Below are positions 25,631-33,603 of a DNA stretch of 63,404 nt, in pieces (the first letter of the stretch is position 1; each line of letters starts with the position of its first letter). The position numbers and the translations under genes were made by a program. Source of the DNA: Firmicutes bacterium HGW-Firmicutes-16 (GTDB lineage: Bacteria > Bacillota > Clostridia > Oscillospirales > Oscillospiraceae); assembly GCA_002841545.1 (NCBI GenBank), contig PGZZ01000014.1:1-63404 (forward strand). The letters are read 5' to 3'. The notes below the pieces were generated by a model. The model was not told where the DNA came from, searched no databases, and saw nothing but the letters and a program-made list of their open reading frames with translations.

Positions 25631-26274
25631 GTAGATTTATATTTATATTTCGTTTTTTTATAACGAATAGCATCCTTAGGGCAAACCTGCTGGCAATTTG
25701 TGCATTGGTGGCACAACATTGTGTTTATCACAGCTTTATTATCTTCCGCAGAAACAGCTATGGCATTAGACGGACAGGCTTTCTCACATAGCTTACATCC
25801 GATACAGGTGCTTTTATCTACTTGCTCTGACAACATTGAGAATCGACCAAATGTTTTTTGCAAAGTACCAAAGGGGCAGATGAGGTTGTGGAACACGGCA
25901 GGTTTGTATCTTAGTGTAACAAGCAATGAAATAACCAGCCAGAATGGCAGAATGGGTAATTCGATATGAAGGAGTCTTTTCGACAGAAGCATGATTGCTA
26001 CGCTGATACCTAAAGATATCCATGCGAAATACCCGTTTTTTAACCATTTGGGCGTAGCCGAAGTTTGAAGATTTAACTTTTTGGACAGCCACTCAGTGGG
26101 AATCATCAGTGTGTTCATAGGGCAGACATACCCGCAATAGACTCTGCCAAATATAAGAGCGGCAACAAGACTGATTGCGAACAGTACAAGCCATATCATT
26201 ACGTTTCCGTTTACCAATAAAAATAGAAACAGCGCAAGAAACAATATACGAATTATATTGGCTATGTATTTCAT
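25612..26274 (-). CDS. NapH-like 4Fe-4S membrane protein
   Basis: About 220 residues from the ATG at 26274 (after GGGGGAG). Four membrane segments (IIRILFLALFLFLLVNGNV, MIWLVLFAISLVAALIFG, a pair near 100-130) are followed by two 4Fe-4S motifs, CIGCKLCEKACPSNAI and CHQCTNCQQVCPKDAI. The CGYVCPMNTL motif after the second helix is the NapH/CcoG signature. It would pass electrons across or along the membrane, possibly to the Hcp/rubredoxin pair. Translation is coupled to the small ORF upstream through ATGA. Confidence 0.85.
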   Translation of the reverse strand: MKYIANIIRILFLALFLFLLVNGNVMIWLVLFAISLVAALIFGRVYCGYVCPMNTLMIPTEWLSKKLNLQTSATPKWLKNGYFAWISLGISVAIMLLSKRLLHIELPILPFWLVISLLVTLRYKPAVFHNLICPFGTLQKTFGRFSMLSEQVDKSTCIGCKLCEKACPSNAIAVSAEDNKAVINTMLCHQCTNCQQVCPKDAIRYKKTKYKYKSTYNSSN

Positions 26275-26399
26275 GATGCTTTCTCCCCCTTGATTATTAT
26301 AATCATTTTGGACGGACATTTCTGGATAGATTCTTTAATTGCCGGTAACTTTTTCTTTCCTTCCGGAGCTTTTTTGACTACAACTTTGTTATTGTTCAT
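26271..26399 (-). CDS. 42-residue small protein coupled to the NapH-like gene
   Basis: ATG at 26399 follows AAGGAGG at ideal spacing and encodes a Lys-rich peptide (MNNNKVVVKKAPEGKKKLPA, then IKESIQKCPSKMIIIIKGEK) ending in TGA that overlaps the next ATG as ATGA. Excellent translation signals and coupling support expression. One Cys is present. No family recognised; it may be a maturation or assembly helper for the membrane Fe-S protein, which is speculation. Confidence 0.6.
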   Translation of the reverse strand: MNNNKVVVKKAPEGKKKLPAIKESIQKCPSKMIIIIKGEKAS

Positions 26400-26416
26400 T
26401 ACGTGCCCTCCTTGTC

Positions 26417-26445
26417 TTGATATAGCTCAATTATAAAGATATAAT
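26417..26445 (+). promoter_or_regulatory. Sigma-A promoter of the second Crp/Fnr gene
   Basis: TTGATA (26417-26422), 17 bases, TATAAT (26440-26445). Transcription would start near 26452, just before the palindrome at 26454. Confidence 0.7.
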
Positions 26446-26453
26446 AAGAAAAA

Positions 26454-26475
26454 AGGTGTTACCAATGTAACACCT
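26454..26475 (+). promoter_or_regulatory. Operator-like palindrome at the start of the second Crp/Fnr transcript
   Basis: AGGTGTTAC (26454-26462), CAAT, GTAACACCT (26467-26475): a perfect 9-bp dyad containing GTTAC-N4-GTAAC. It overlaps the start of transcription, so a bound protein would repress. The most likely binder is the regulator encoded just downstream. It could also fold as an mRNA hairpin close to the ribosome binding site. Confidence 0.6.
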
Positions 26476-26488
26476 TCGGGGGATTATT

Positions 26489-27166
26489 ATGAACGATTAT
26501 TTAGAGCTTATTAAGCAGGCTGCGCTTACTAAATCGCTTGCATCTGAAGAAATTATATTTTATATAAGTGAAGGCAGCTTTAGAATAACCACATATTGCA
26601 AAAATAATATTGTTCATTTTGTTGGAGAGACATGCTCTAAGCTGGAAATAATTCTTTTGGGGAAAGTGGCGGTAGAGCGTATTGATGAGTCTGGCAACCT
26701 TATGACAATAGCTGAATTTTTAAGCGGTGAAATACTAGGCGGTAATCTGCTGTTTTCAAGAAACCCGCATTATCCGATGACCATTACTGTAAAACAGCCT
26801 ACTGTGATATTAGAAATCAACAAAGACCGGTTGTTTAAGTTGTTCTCAGATAATCATGAATTTTTAAAGAGCTATCTTGAATTCGTATCTGACCACGCAA
26901 TAATCCTGGGAGATCGTATTAAACATTATGTAAACAAAACAATCCGAGAAAGTATTATGTGTTACCTTGATTATGAGAGAAAAAAGCAAAACTCGAATAT
27001 AATAAAACTCGGAATAACAAAAAAAGCATTAGCTGAAAAAATTGGTGTTCAGCGCACTTCGTTATCGAGAGAGCTTGCAAAAATGAGAGACGAGGGACTG
27101 ATTAAATTTGACGCTGAATCAATCAAAATTCTAACATGTGACGATGCAGTAAAAGGGAGAAGTTGA
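26489..27166 (+). CDS. Second Crp/Fnr-family transcriptional regulator
   Basis: A 225-residue regulator: beta-barrel sensor (SKLEIILLGKVAVERIDESG near residue 50, ILGGNLLFSRNPHYPMTI near 85) and C-terminal winged helix (ITKKALAEKIGVQRTSLSRE near 172, LAKMRDEGLIKFD). It differs from the regulator at 24971, so the two are paralogues with separate controls. The gene is divergent from the NapH-like pair and carries a palindrome at its transcription start, indicating autorepression. Confidence 0.88.
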   Translation: MNDYLELIKQAALTKSLASEEIIFYISEGSFRITTYCKNNIVHFVGETCSKLEIILLGKVAVERIDESGNLMTIAEFLSGEILGGNLLFSRNPHYPMTITVKQPTVILEINKDRLFKLFSDNHEFLKSYLEFVSDHAIILGDRIKHYVNKTIRESIMCYLDYERKKQNSNIIKLGITKKALAEKIGVQRTSLSRELAKMRDEGLIKFDAESIKILTCDDAVKGRS

Positions 27167-27328
27167 AAAAACAATACGCGGATACAACGATGGAATCCGT
27201 AACGAACAAAATTGTCTTGCTAATCTGAATTGCAAGGCGTCCGATAAGCACTTTGTAAAAATGACATCGTATTGCATATGTCGTTTGCGTTGAACACCCT
27301 GTTTAACCACAAGCGACATATTCATCTA
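27167..27328. other. intergenic sequence at the right edge of the cargo block
   Basis: No gene is supported. Some short frames exist on both strands but none has a ribosome binding site or recognisable homology. Together with the permease remnant it separates the stress-response cargo from the resumed conjugation operon. Confidence 0.35.
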
Positions 27329-27502
27329 TTAGGATAAACTCCTTGGCCGACGGCTAGCAATAGTTGCGCGTTTTCCGAAGGTTTTGATTTCAAGCGGCAT
27401 TGTTACAATTCCAACCATCATTAGAGTGGAAATAAATGCAGCGATCTGCATATATCCAGCACCGTTTTTCAATAGTGCAGCAGCTAAAGGAAATCTCGAT
27501 TA
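27329..27502 (-). pseudogene. C-terminal remnant of a permease (ArsP/YraQ-type)
   Basis: The minus strand reads RFPLAAALLKNGAGYMQIAA, then FISTLMMVGIVTMPLEIKTF and GKRATIA to a stop at 27329. This matches the end of a family of polytopic permeases in which a GAGYMQIAAFIST segment is followed by PLEIK. A stop codon lies immediately upstream in frame, so only the last 55 residues remain. Confidence 0.5.
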
Positions 27503-27560
27503 CTGCGAAAGTATGGGCAAACCTTGCAATTAGGCTTGGTTTGCCCTCATTTTACCGCCA

Positions 27561-27899
27561 TTATGCTAGTATCTGCCATATATAAAGTGGAGCGGTAAGC
27601 GTGAACACGAGACAGGCAAACAAAATGGCAGGGCCGCTCCACTCGAACTGGCCATGTTTCCTGTAATCAAAATAAGCAGTGCCCACTTTTGCGAAGAAAA
27701 ACACCGCCAAGATGAGGTCTATAGCGGGGAATACCACCTTGTTTACCACCGTCTTAATCTGCACGGATGCATCGTTCCATGTACCCTCAATAGCGCCTGC
27801 CACATCTCCTGTTCCTGCAGCAAATGCGCTCGCACTCAAAGTGCAAACGAGCGCAACGGTAACTACAAAAAAGAGTAAATATTTATATTTTTTAAGCAT
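27561..27899 (-). CDS. DUF3852/Maff2-type VirB2-like membrane protein
   Basis: About 112 residues from ATG 27899. A signal peptide (LLFFVVTVALVCTLSASAFA) is followed by two membrane helices (VVFPAIDLILAVFFFAKVG and WSGPAILFACLVFTLTAPLY). Size and layout fit VirB2-like pilin or channel subunits of Clostridia ICEs. Its normal partner, the VirB6-like gene, is on the other side of the cargo block at 19910-20785. Confidence 0.78.
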   Translation of the reverse strand: MLKKYKYLLFFVVTVALVCTLSASAFAAGTGDVAGAIEGTWNDASVQIKTVVNKVVFPAIDLILAVFFFAKVGTAYFDYRKHGQFEWSGPAILFACLVFTLTAPLYIWQILA

Positions 27900-27977
27900 T
27901 GTATCCCTCTTTCTTAATTTCAAGAATCTCCTCTTTATTAAACTGCCCCTCGGATTGCTCCGAGGGGCTTACTTGGT

Positions 27978-29129
27978 TTATTGTCTGTCGCCGCTGAAAT
28001 CATCCTGGTACATATCGCCCTTGACGGTGATTGTAGCAGTTTTGGTTGCAGAAATCCCAGTGCCGGCAGCATTCGTTCCGGTTATTGTAAATGTGATAGT
28101 GTAAGTCTTGTCCTTCGTGTCCACGGGAATATAAACACAGCGGTACTTGCTTGGACTTGCGGAGTTTTTTGTAAACTCAAAGCGACCCTTAGAGGTTTCC
28201 TCAAGGGTTACCGTCTTTGTGCCCTTGCCGAAGTTGTAACTTGCAGTCACACAAACATCTTCCACGTCAACAAAATCCGCCTGCACATTGGCATAAATAC
28301 CATAGCCGCTTTTTACCGTTCCCTTACCGTCCTTGTCAGCGAGATCTGCACTCACAATGCTCACTCTGCCACTGGGGACAAAGCTCGCGGAAATGCTGTG
28401 GGCTGAGGTCACATTGGAAAAGGTATAGGAGCTGACAGCTCCCACGGAAACGCCGTCCACTATGAAACCTTCAATCTTGAAGCCCTTGTTCGGGGTAATG
28501 GTAAAGCTTTGGCTGCCTCCCTCAATTACAGAGGTGCTGCCGCTGGGCGAAATGCTGCCGCCACCTCCGGCACTTGCGTTGATAGTAAAGTAATTGTAAC
28601 TTGGCGTGTAGCCTCCGCCACCGTAATATCCGCCTCCACCGAGAGGAATGTACTCGCTGCCGTCAGCACCGCCGCTGTAATTCCCGCTTGAATCTGCACG
28701 AACGCTTTCTGCGCGAGTGTGGGCATTGTTCATGGCCGCCTGCGCCGCATCCTTTTCCGCCTGAGAGCTTGCATTCATAAAGTCGTTTTGAGCTTTACCA
28801 TAGTCTGTTTTTGCCTGCTCAACAATCTCCGTTTGGCTTGAATTCAGATAGCTTTGATCGTACTGTGACCAGTAAAGGTCGCTTTGGCCTGTGCTGCCTG
28901 AATCCAAGTTACTAAAATCAGGGATGGTAAGACCGCTGAGATCGGGAATGTCGATGCTGCCTATGTCCGGAATATCAAAATTGAAATCAAAGTTGAAATC
29001 GAAATTGAAATTAAAGTCAAAGTCGAACTCTGCATATGCAGAAGCCCCCATACCAAGGCACAGGGTAAAAATTAAGGCTAAGGTCATAAAAAACCTTAGC
29101 CCCTTGCTGTTTGTAATTTTTGCTTTCAT
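27978..29129 (-). CDS. Secreted surface protein with Phe-Asp/Asn repeat and InlB-type beta repeat
   Basis: A 383-residue exported protein. After a signal peptide (FFMTLALIFTLCLGMGASAYA) comes an alternating stretch of Phe with Asp/Asn (residues 33-52), then a PDIGS/PDLSG segment, a coiled-coil-like region (EIVEQAKTDYGKAQNDFMNA), a Gly/Tyr-rich linker and an InlB-like B repeat (ASAGGGGSISPSGSTSVIEG, ITPNKGFKIEGFIVDG, FSNVTSAHSISASF). It ends in a beta-rich domain of about 120 residues. Likely an adhesin for mating contact or a pilus-associated protein. It overlaps the next gene by four bases, so it belongs to the transfer operon. Confidence 0.75.
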   Translation of the reverse strand: MKAKITNSKGLRFFMTLALIFTLCLGMGASAYAEFDFDFNFNFDFNFDFNFDIPDIGSIDIPDLSGLTIPDFSNLDSGSTGQSDLYWSQYDQSYLNSSQTEIVEQAKTDYGKAQNDFMNASSQAEKDAAQAAMNNAHTRAESVRADSSGNYSGGADGSEYIPLGGGGYYGGGGYTPSYNYFTINASAGGGGSISPSGSTSVIEGGSQSFTITPNKGFKIEGFIVDGVSVGAVSSYTFSNVTSAHSISASFVPSGRVSIVSADLADKDGKGTVKSGYGIYANVQADFVDVEDVCVTASYNFGKGTKTVTLEETSKGRFEFTKNSASPSKYRCVYIPVDTKDKTYTITFTITGTNAAGTGISATKTATITVKGDMYQDDFSGDRQ

Positions 29130-30235
29130 TCCGCAGCACCTCCCAGAGCCTTCATTCCGACTGCGCTCATTTTTCCGCCGGTCAGTACGATTTTAAGCTC
29201 CACATCACACTCGTAGTGCTCACCTGCTTTAAGTCCCACCATACCGAATTTCTCGGAGAGGTTCGCTGTGTTTGCGTCCTCTGGCACATCCATGGTCAGC
29301 ACACCACGCACCAGCAGGTTTCCATCAGAGAGATGACGGGACGCCATCACACAGCTCAGGTCGGTTCGGAGCTTTCCATTCACTTCCCCAAGCTGAACTG
29401 CAGTTCCGTAAATCGCCTCGGCTAAGGCTATCTTGTCGCAGATGATGTTCTCCTGCTCCCCGTATTTATAGCTGTTTTTAGTGATTACGCCTGTGTAGCT
29501 CTCTGCTTTTATGGTTTGTATCGAGTCTGAAACTGAGCCCTTAGGCATTTCAATTGTCCACTCATTGGCGTTTGAGAAACCGTTTTCACCTGTGCCTGTA
29601 AAGTAGGCGATTTGCGGGAAGCTTTTTCCCCAGCTCTCGTTTGTGACACCGTAAGACTTCTCCCCTGTGAGCTTCAAATATTCTTCCCACGTCGGGTCGG
29701 GGTAGCTGTGAAGTCTTGATATTTCTTTCGGTGTCAGCACATCGTCATAGATTTGTGCGGTGTTAAAAAGGTCTGAGTATCCCACCCATGCGCCCAGGGC
29801 TTCGGCGATAAAGCGAACGGGTACAAAGGTTCTGCCGTCCTTAAGCACCGCTTTTGTGTCCATGACAACGGTGGAGGCTTCGCCGTTTTTGGTAACGGTG
29901 ATGTTGCTGTTTCCGATGGTAACGTCAACCCTTGTGCCGTCCTTTTCCACTGTGGCGGTCGAGGAATTCTCATCCCATGTGACGGCAGCACCCATCTTTT
30001 CCGTTACGAAGCGAAGGGGGACTAAGGTGCGGTCGTGCTCGTCCACAAAGGGCTGAGCGTCCGGAAAGTCCACCTTCTCGCCATTGAACTTGACTTTAAA
30101 GTCGTTGCTTCCAATGGTGTACTGCTGCTTTCCGGTAATGTCCGAATAAATTGGGATTTCTTTTGCCTGTGCTGCTATGCTAAGAGCTAAGCATAGACAC
30201 AGAACTAATGCGGAAATCGCTGTTTTTTTCTTCAT
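29126..30235 (-). CDS. Secreted protein with copper amine oxidase N-terminal (stalk) domain
   Basis: A 369-residue exported protein. Signal peptide (ISALVLCLCLALSIAAQA), then the stalk domain recognised by PFVDEHDRTLVPLRFVTEKM, GAAVTWDENSSTATV and a second copy ending DGRTFVPVRFIAEALGAWVG (to about residue 158). The remaining 200 residues are of unknown type. These domains occur in surface proteins of Firmicutes and have no oxidase activity by themselves. Operon position suggests a role at the cell surface in conjugation. Confidence 0.8.
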   Translation of the reverse strand: MKKKTAISALVLCLCLALSIAAQAKEIPIYSDITGKQQYTIGSNDFKVKFNGEKVDFPDAQPFVDEHDRTLVPLRFVTEKMGAAVTWDENSSTATVEKDGTRVDVTIGNSNITVTKNGEASTVVMDTKAVLKDGRTFVPVRFIAEALGAWVGYSDLFNTAQIYDDVLTPKEISRLHSYPDPTWEEYLKLTGEKSYGVTNESWGKSFPQIAYFTGTGENGFSNANEWTIEMPKGSVSDSIQTIKAESYTGVITKNSYKYGEQENIICDKIALAEAIYGTAVQLGEVNGKLRTDLSCVMASRHLSDGNLLVRGVLTMDVPEDANTANLSEKFGMVGLKAGEHYECDVELKIVLTGGKMSAVGMKALGGAAE

Positions 30236-30278
30236 GATTTACCTCCAAATGTTAATTTGCATGTATATTTCTTCGGTT

Positions 30279-30695
30279 TTACTGCATTGCCATCACCCCC
30301 CACAAGGCGGCTTGGCTGAGGATATATGCCGGTGCAATGTAGGTGCAAAGGGGGATTTTGCGTAGGATTTCGCGGCGCAAAATCATGCTCACGAATAGAG
30401 TACCAAGAACGGCAAGCACAAGGATTATTGCGATTTCCATAAGTCCGCAGGTGAAGCTAAGCGCACACAGGAGCTTATAATCTCCACCCGGGATCTCCAT
30501 TTCTGTGAGCTTGCTTACCGACCAAAGCCCAAACATCATGATCGTCAACCAAACAATACCGCAAAAAACGGATAAGTCAAGGGAAAGACCACAAAGCACT
30601 ATCACAATCGGTACAATGTCGGGAATTTCCCTGCGCTTGTAGTCTATAATAGCCCCATAAATAAGCACCGCACAAATAATTGCAGACTTAATCAT
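30279..30695 (-). CDS. A24-family prepilin peptidase (TadV/CpaA-like)
   Basis: A 138-residue membrane enzyme that cleaves prepilins. The two catalytic aspartates are in GAIIDYKRREIPDIVP (Asp near residue 17) and EIPGGDYKLLCALS (Asp near 72), the D and GxGD-type motifs of the family (here GGD). About five membrane helices; the short form without methylase domain is typical for Tad systems. Its likely substrates are the three pilin-like proteins encoded just upstream. Confidence 0.85.
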   Translation of the reverse strand: MIKSAIICAVLIYGAIIDYKRREIPDIVPIVIVLCGLSLDLSVFCGIVWLTIMMFGLWSVSKLTEMEIPGGDYKLLCALSFTCGLMEIAIILVLAVLGTLFVSMILRREILRKIPLCTYIAPAYILSQAALWGVMAMQ

Positions 30696-31128
30696 ACCCC
30701 ACCTCGAAGTTCTCGGCTCTGACCTTAAAATTGAAGGTCAAGTCCTCAAAGCCGTACTTTGAGAAGATGGTGGGAAAGGTAATGGTTCCGCTTGCCGTAA
30801 AACTTGGCGGCTCCTCTGTTGCACTTAGGTTATTTATGTATAATGTATATTTCCCATCCAAATCTTCGCTTGCAAGTTGTGTGAAATCCGCTTTTGCCTG
30901 CTCGGTTTTGAGCTTCAATATTCCGTCGGCACGGTAGCTGTCGTCCATGTTTTTCTCAAGCGCGGCGTTTGCACTTCGCTGCAAGACACTCTCGGCGGCA
31001 TAGTAGTTTTGATAAGCTCCGCCCAGTTCCATAATAAGCATGGTCATCAGCAGCATGACGAATACCAAGCCAATGAACAAAACGGAGCTGTTGCCGCTAT
31101 TGTCGGTAAGCAGCTTTTTCATTTCCAA
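30688..31128 (-). CDS. TadE/pseudopilin-like protein
   Basis: A 146-residue protein with a short basic start, DNSGNSS, and one membrane helix (VLFIGLVFVMLLMTMLIMEL), the layout of TadE or pseudopilin proteins with a possible cleavage site after the Gly. The C-terminal part is extracytoplasmic and beta-rich. It overlaps the prepilin peptidase gene by eight bases and the gene upstream by ten. Confidence 0.7.
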   Translation of the reverse strand: MEMKKLLTDNSGNSSVLFIGLVFVMLLMTMLIMELGGAYQNYYAAESVLQRSANAALEKNMDDSYRADGILKLKTEQAKADFTQLASEDLDGKYTLYINNLSATEEPPSFTASGTITFPTIFSKYGFEDLTFNFKVRAENFEVGYD

Positions 31129-31550
31129 TACACCTCGCTCATGCCGCCCACTTGCGCTCGAATGGGCAAGCTTAATTCAAGCGTCTTACTGCCCACCTGC
31201 ACGATTTTAATTTTATAATCCGCTGTCAGCTTGACGGTGAAGTCTTCACAAAGCTGAATTTTGTTCTCGGTGAAGTAATCCGCAGTTACATCAATCTCAA
31301 GGTTTTGCAAATCTCCACCCTCAATTTGGGAAAGCTGGCTATTTACCTCGATGCGGTCGTATACTCCGGTGACCTCAATTTGACGGGTGACCTTACGGCA
31401 AAGATAGGAAGCGTTATAGCATTGAGAAATGTAAACAAAGGCAGTAACGATAGTAGCAAAGATACACATCAGCATAGCGGTGGTGAGAAGGAAGCTCACC
31501 GCCTCGCTGCCGCGCCGATCAGTAAGTAGTCTTTTTAGTTTTCTCACCAC
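31119..31550 (-). CDS. DUF4320/TadE-like pseudopilin
   Basis: A 143-residue protein starting MVRKLKRLLTDRRGSEAVSF, with one membrane helix right after the DRRG motif (LLTTAMLMCIFATIVTAFVY) and a periplasm-side beta-rich domain with two cysteines. This is the DUF4320 type found in Tad-bearing conjugative elements. The shared D-x-x-G motif before the helix in this, the preceding and the following gene suggests processing by the same peptidase. Confidence 0.72.
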   Translation of the reverse strand: MVRKLKRLLTDRRGSEAVSFLLTTAMLMCIFATIVTAFVYISQCYNASYLCRKVTRQIEVTGVYDRIEVNSQLSQIEGGDLQNLEIDVTADYFTENKIQLCEDFTVKLTADYKIKIVQVGSKTLELSLPIRAQVGGMSEVYWK

Positions 31551-31559
31551 CCTACCGCC

Positions 31560-31787
31560 TTACCAGTTGCTATTGAGCTTTTGTGCCATCTTGCTGAACA
31601 TATCCGTAAAGAAGCCGGGGAAGAAGGCGTTAACAGCAACAATGAGCAGCCCGATGATAACAACGGCAACAATTATGCCTCCGATGGTGTTAGTGGCAAG
31701 GTCTCCGCGAGTGTCGGAGAGTACGGCATTTGCTTTACTAATTGTTTTTGAAATGTGGTTTTTAATGGTCTTCACTGCGTTTTTCAT
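31560..31787 (-). CDS. Flp-type pilin of the ICE Tad pilus
   Basis: A 75-residue protein: basic leader, DTRGDLATNT motif at about residue 25-34 and a membrane helix (IGGIIVAVVIIGLLIVAV). Small size and single helix after a cleavable basic leader fit Flp major pilins. It sits between the TadC-like gene and the pseudopilins. Confidence 0.75.
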   Translation of the reverse strand: MKNAVKTIKNHISKTISKANAVLSDTRGDLATNTIGGIIVAVVIIGLLIVAVNAFFPGFFTDMFSKMAQKLNSNW

Positions 31788-31802
31788 AATATTATTTCTC
31801 CT

Positions 31803-32684
31803 TCAAATTATAGAATTTAGACTGTTTATGACGTAAACGATGAGCACATACATAATCATCGCTACGCATACTCCGATTGCCGGATAATAGGTCGCCCGCA
31901 TTTTAGAGGGGCGGAGGGACAACTCTTTTCGGATATTTTCCTTTGCCTGCACCGCCATTGAATCCGCCAAATAGGACAGTGTTGCGGTTTGGTCAATGCC
32001 CATTGCCATATCTCGAAGGGCACTGCAAAACCGAAAGGCATCTGCCGTTCCGATACGGTTTTCAAAGTGGGAAAGGGCATTTTGGAGGTTGCCCGACTGC
32101 ATTTCGGCAAGCAAAATGTCTAGCTCCGCCCCCATCACAGCGCCTGCTGCCTTGCGATAGCTTGCAATGACACGCACGAGGTCACGGTCGGTTTGCAGGC
32201 TGCGGCAGATGGTGCGGACAAATCGCGGCATTTCGGATGAAATTTCCAAGTCCTTTGCCTTGATTTTATCGGCAATGGTGTCACGCAATTTGAGCAACAA
32301 AAAGACGGTCACGAGGACCGCCAAAATGATTCCCATATAGAATTTTGCGAAGACGCAGAGTGCCGATAGTGCAGTGCCAAGAAGAATTAGAATATACTTT
32401 TTGCCTGTGTACTCCCTGGGTGTGTCGGACAGACCTGCCTTGGTGAGCTGCTTTTGCAGGGTAAGCTCCGCCGCTTCATCCACATAGGCAAGCCTGCTTG
32501 TAATTCGTAAAAGCTGTGGCATCGGGAACAGGCTCCAAAGGTCGGTGTCCGTCTTGTTCCAGCGCTTCATTTTGGCAAGCTTGCGGTGCCCGACGTAGGA
32601 ATATTGCTTGTTTGCCATTGCCGAAATGAGGATTTTTAGCCCAACAAATATGAGTACAAAGGCGATAATTTGAATAAAGCTCAT
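31803..32684 (-). CDS. tadC: TadC-like type II secretion F-domain protein
   Basis: A 293-residue membrane platform protein. One helix at the N-terminus (IIAFVLIFVGLKILIS), a pair near 93-125 (KKYILILLGTALSALCVFAK) and a C-terminal helix (VAMIMYVLIVYVINSL). A T2SSF-like cytosolic domain near residues 150-270 has PRFVRTICRSLQTDRDLVRV. TadB and TadC form the inner-membrane base of Tad pili. It is followed by the pilin gene and preceded by tadB. Confidence 0.82.
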   Translation of the reverse strand: MSFIQIIAFVLIFVGLKILISAMANKQYSYVGHRKLAKMKRWNKTDTDLWSLFPMPQLLRITSRLAYVDEAAELTLQKQLTKAGLSDTPREYTGKKYILILLGTALSALCVFAKFYMGIILAVLVTVFLLLKLRDTIADKIKAKDLEISSEMPRFVRTICRSLQTDRDLVRVIASYRKAAGAVMGAELDILLAEMQSGNLQNALSHFENRIGTADAFRFCSALRDMAMGIDQTATLSYLADSMAVQAKENIRKELSLRPSKMRATYYPAIGVCVAMIMYVLIVYVINSLNSII

Positions 32685-32694
32685 GAATACCTCC

Positions 32695-33600
32695 TCACAT
32701 CAAAATGGGCTTGTTGAGCTTTAAGGCTCGCACCAGCGAGAACACCACGGCTGCCAAAAGCAGAACAAAAAGTCCTTGCCCCACAAGGCTTGTGACTAAA
32801 ATCTCATATGCCATGGGCATTAGAATTTTGAAGATGAGCGGTGCTGCAAAGATAAGCGCAAGCACCATAAAATACTCTCGCCACACGGCATAAATCGCTG
32901 TGTCCGACTCCATCTGCGCCTGCGCCACATCGTTCATCGAATCGACTACGGACATAGTGACATATTTTAGCTGTCTGTCGTCCTGCGCCATGACCAGCAC
33001 ATCAATCCACTGGCTGAAATATGCGTTGTTGACCTGTGCTTCCAACCTGCGGAGTGCAACCTTGATGTTGCCGTCGATGTAGTTGCAGTAGGTAAGGAAA
33101 TCTTGAAAAGGCTTCGGGTACTCTAGCAGCTCCAGGTTGTCCTGCACAGTTTTGAGGAGGTCCTCGGTGACAATGTAGCTGCCCGACAAAATCATCATGG
33201 TGCTACGCAGCTTTTCCATGCGGCTGCTGCGGGTTTTGGTGCCTTTGAAGCTGAGGTACAGAAGCGGAACAGCGGCTCCTAAGCCGCCGATGAGCAACAC
33301 AAACGCCATGCTCTTGAACACCAGTTTCCCCACGGCACCGCCTGCAATGATGCAGGCAATGGTCATAAGTCTGTAGGTGTGCTCGCTCATTTGCACCTGT
33401 ACCACGAGGTTTTTTCTCATTCGGCTGAGTTTGGATAGCCGTTTGCCTAGGCTGCTTTTTTGCTTCAGCATGTCCTTTTTCTTGCCCTTAATTTCCTTTG
33501 CTATCGCCATTGCTTGGTCAACGTTTTCACCCAAACCTACCGCCAAAATGCTGACGATCCCCAACAGGAGAAATACTGTTAAATATACGAGTATTTCCAT
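32695..33600 (-). CDS. tadB: TadB-like type II secretion F-domain protein
   Basis: A 301-residue polytopic protein: N-terminal helix (ILVYLTVFLLLGIVSILAVG), central helices near 80-120 (AGGAVGKLVFKSMAFVLLIG) and two C-terminal helices (VGQGLFVLLLAAVVFSLVRA). The cytosolic part contains a T2SSF-like segment with EKLRSTMMILSGSYIVTEDL. It partners TadC and the CpaF ATPase. Only three bases separate it from the ATPase gene. Confidence 0.8.
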   Translation of the reverse strand: MEILVYLTVFLLLGIVSILAVGLGENVDQAMAIAKEIKGKKKDMLKQKSSLGKRLSKLSRMRKNLVVQVQMSEHTYRLMTIACIIAGGAVGKLVFKSMAFVLLIGGLGAAVPLLYLSFKGTKTRSSRMEKLRSTMMILSGSYIVTEDLLKTVQDNLELLEYPKPFQDFLTYCNYIDGNIKVALRRLEAQVNNAYFSQWIDVLVMAQDDRQLKYVTMSVVDSMNDVAQAQMESDTAIYAVWREYFMVLALIFAAPLIFKILMPMAYEILVTSLVGQGLFVLLLAAVVFSLVRALKLNKPILM

Positions 33601-33603
33601 GGC

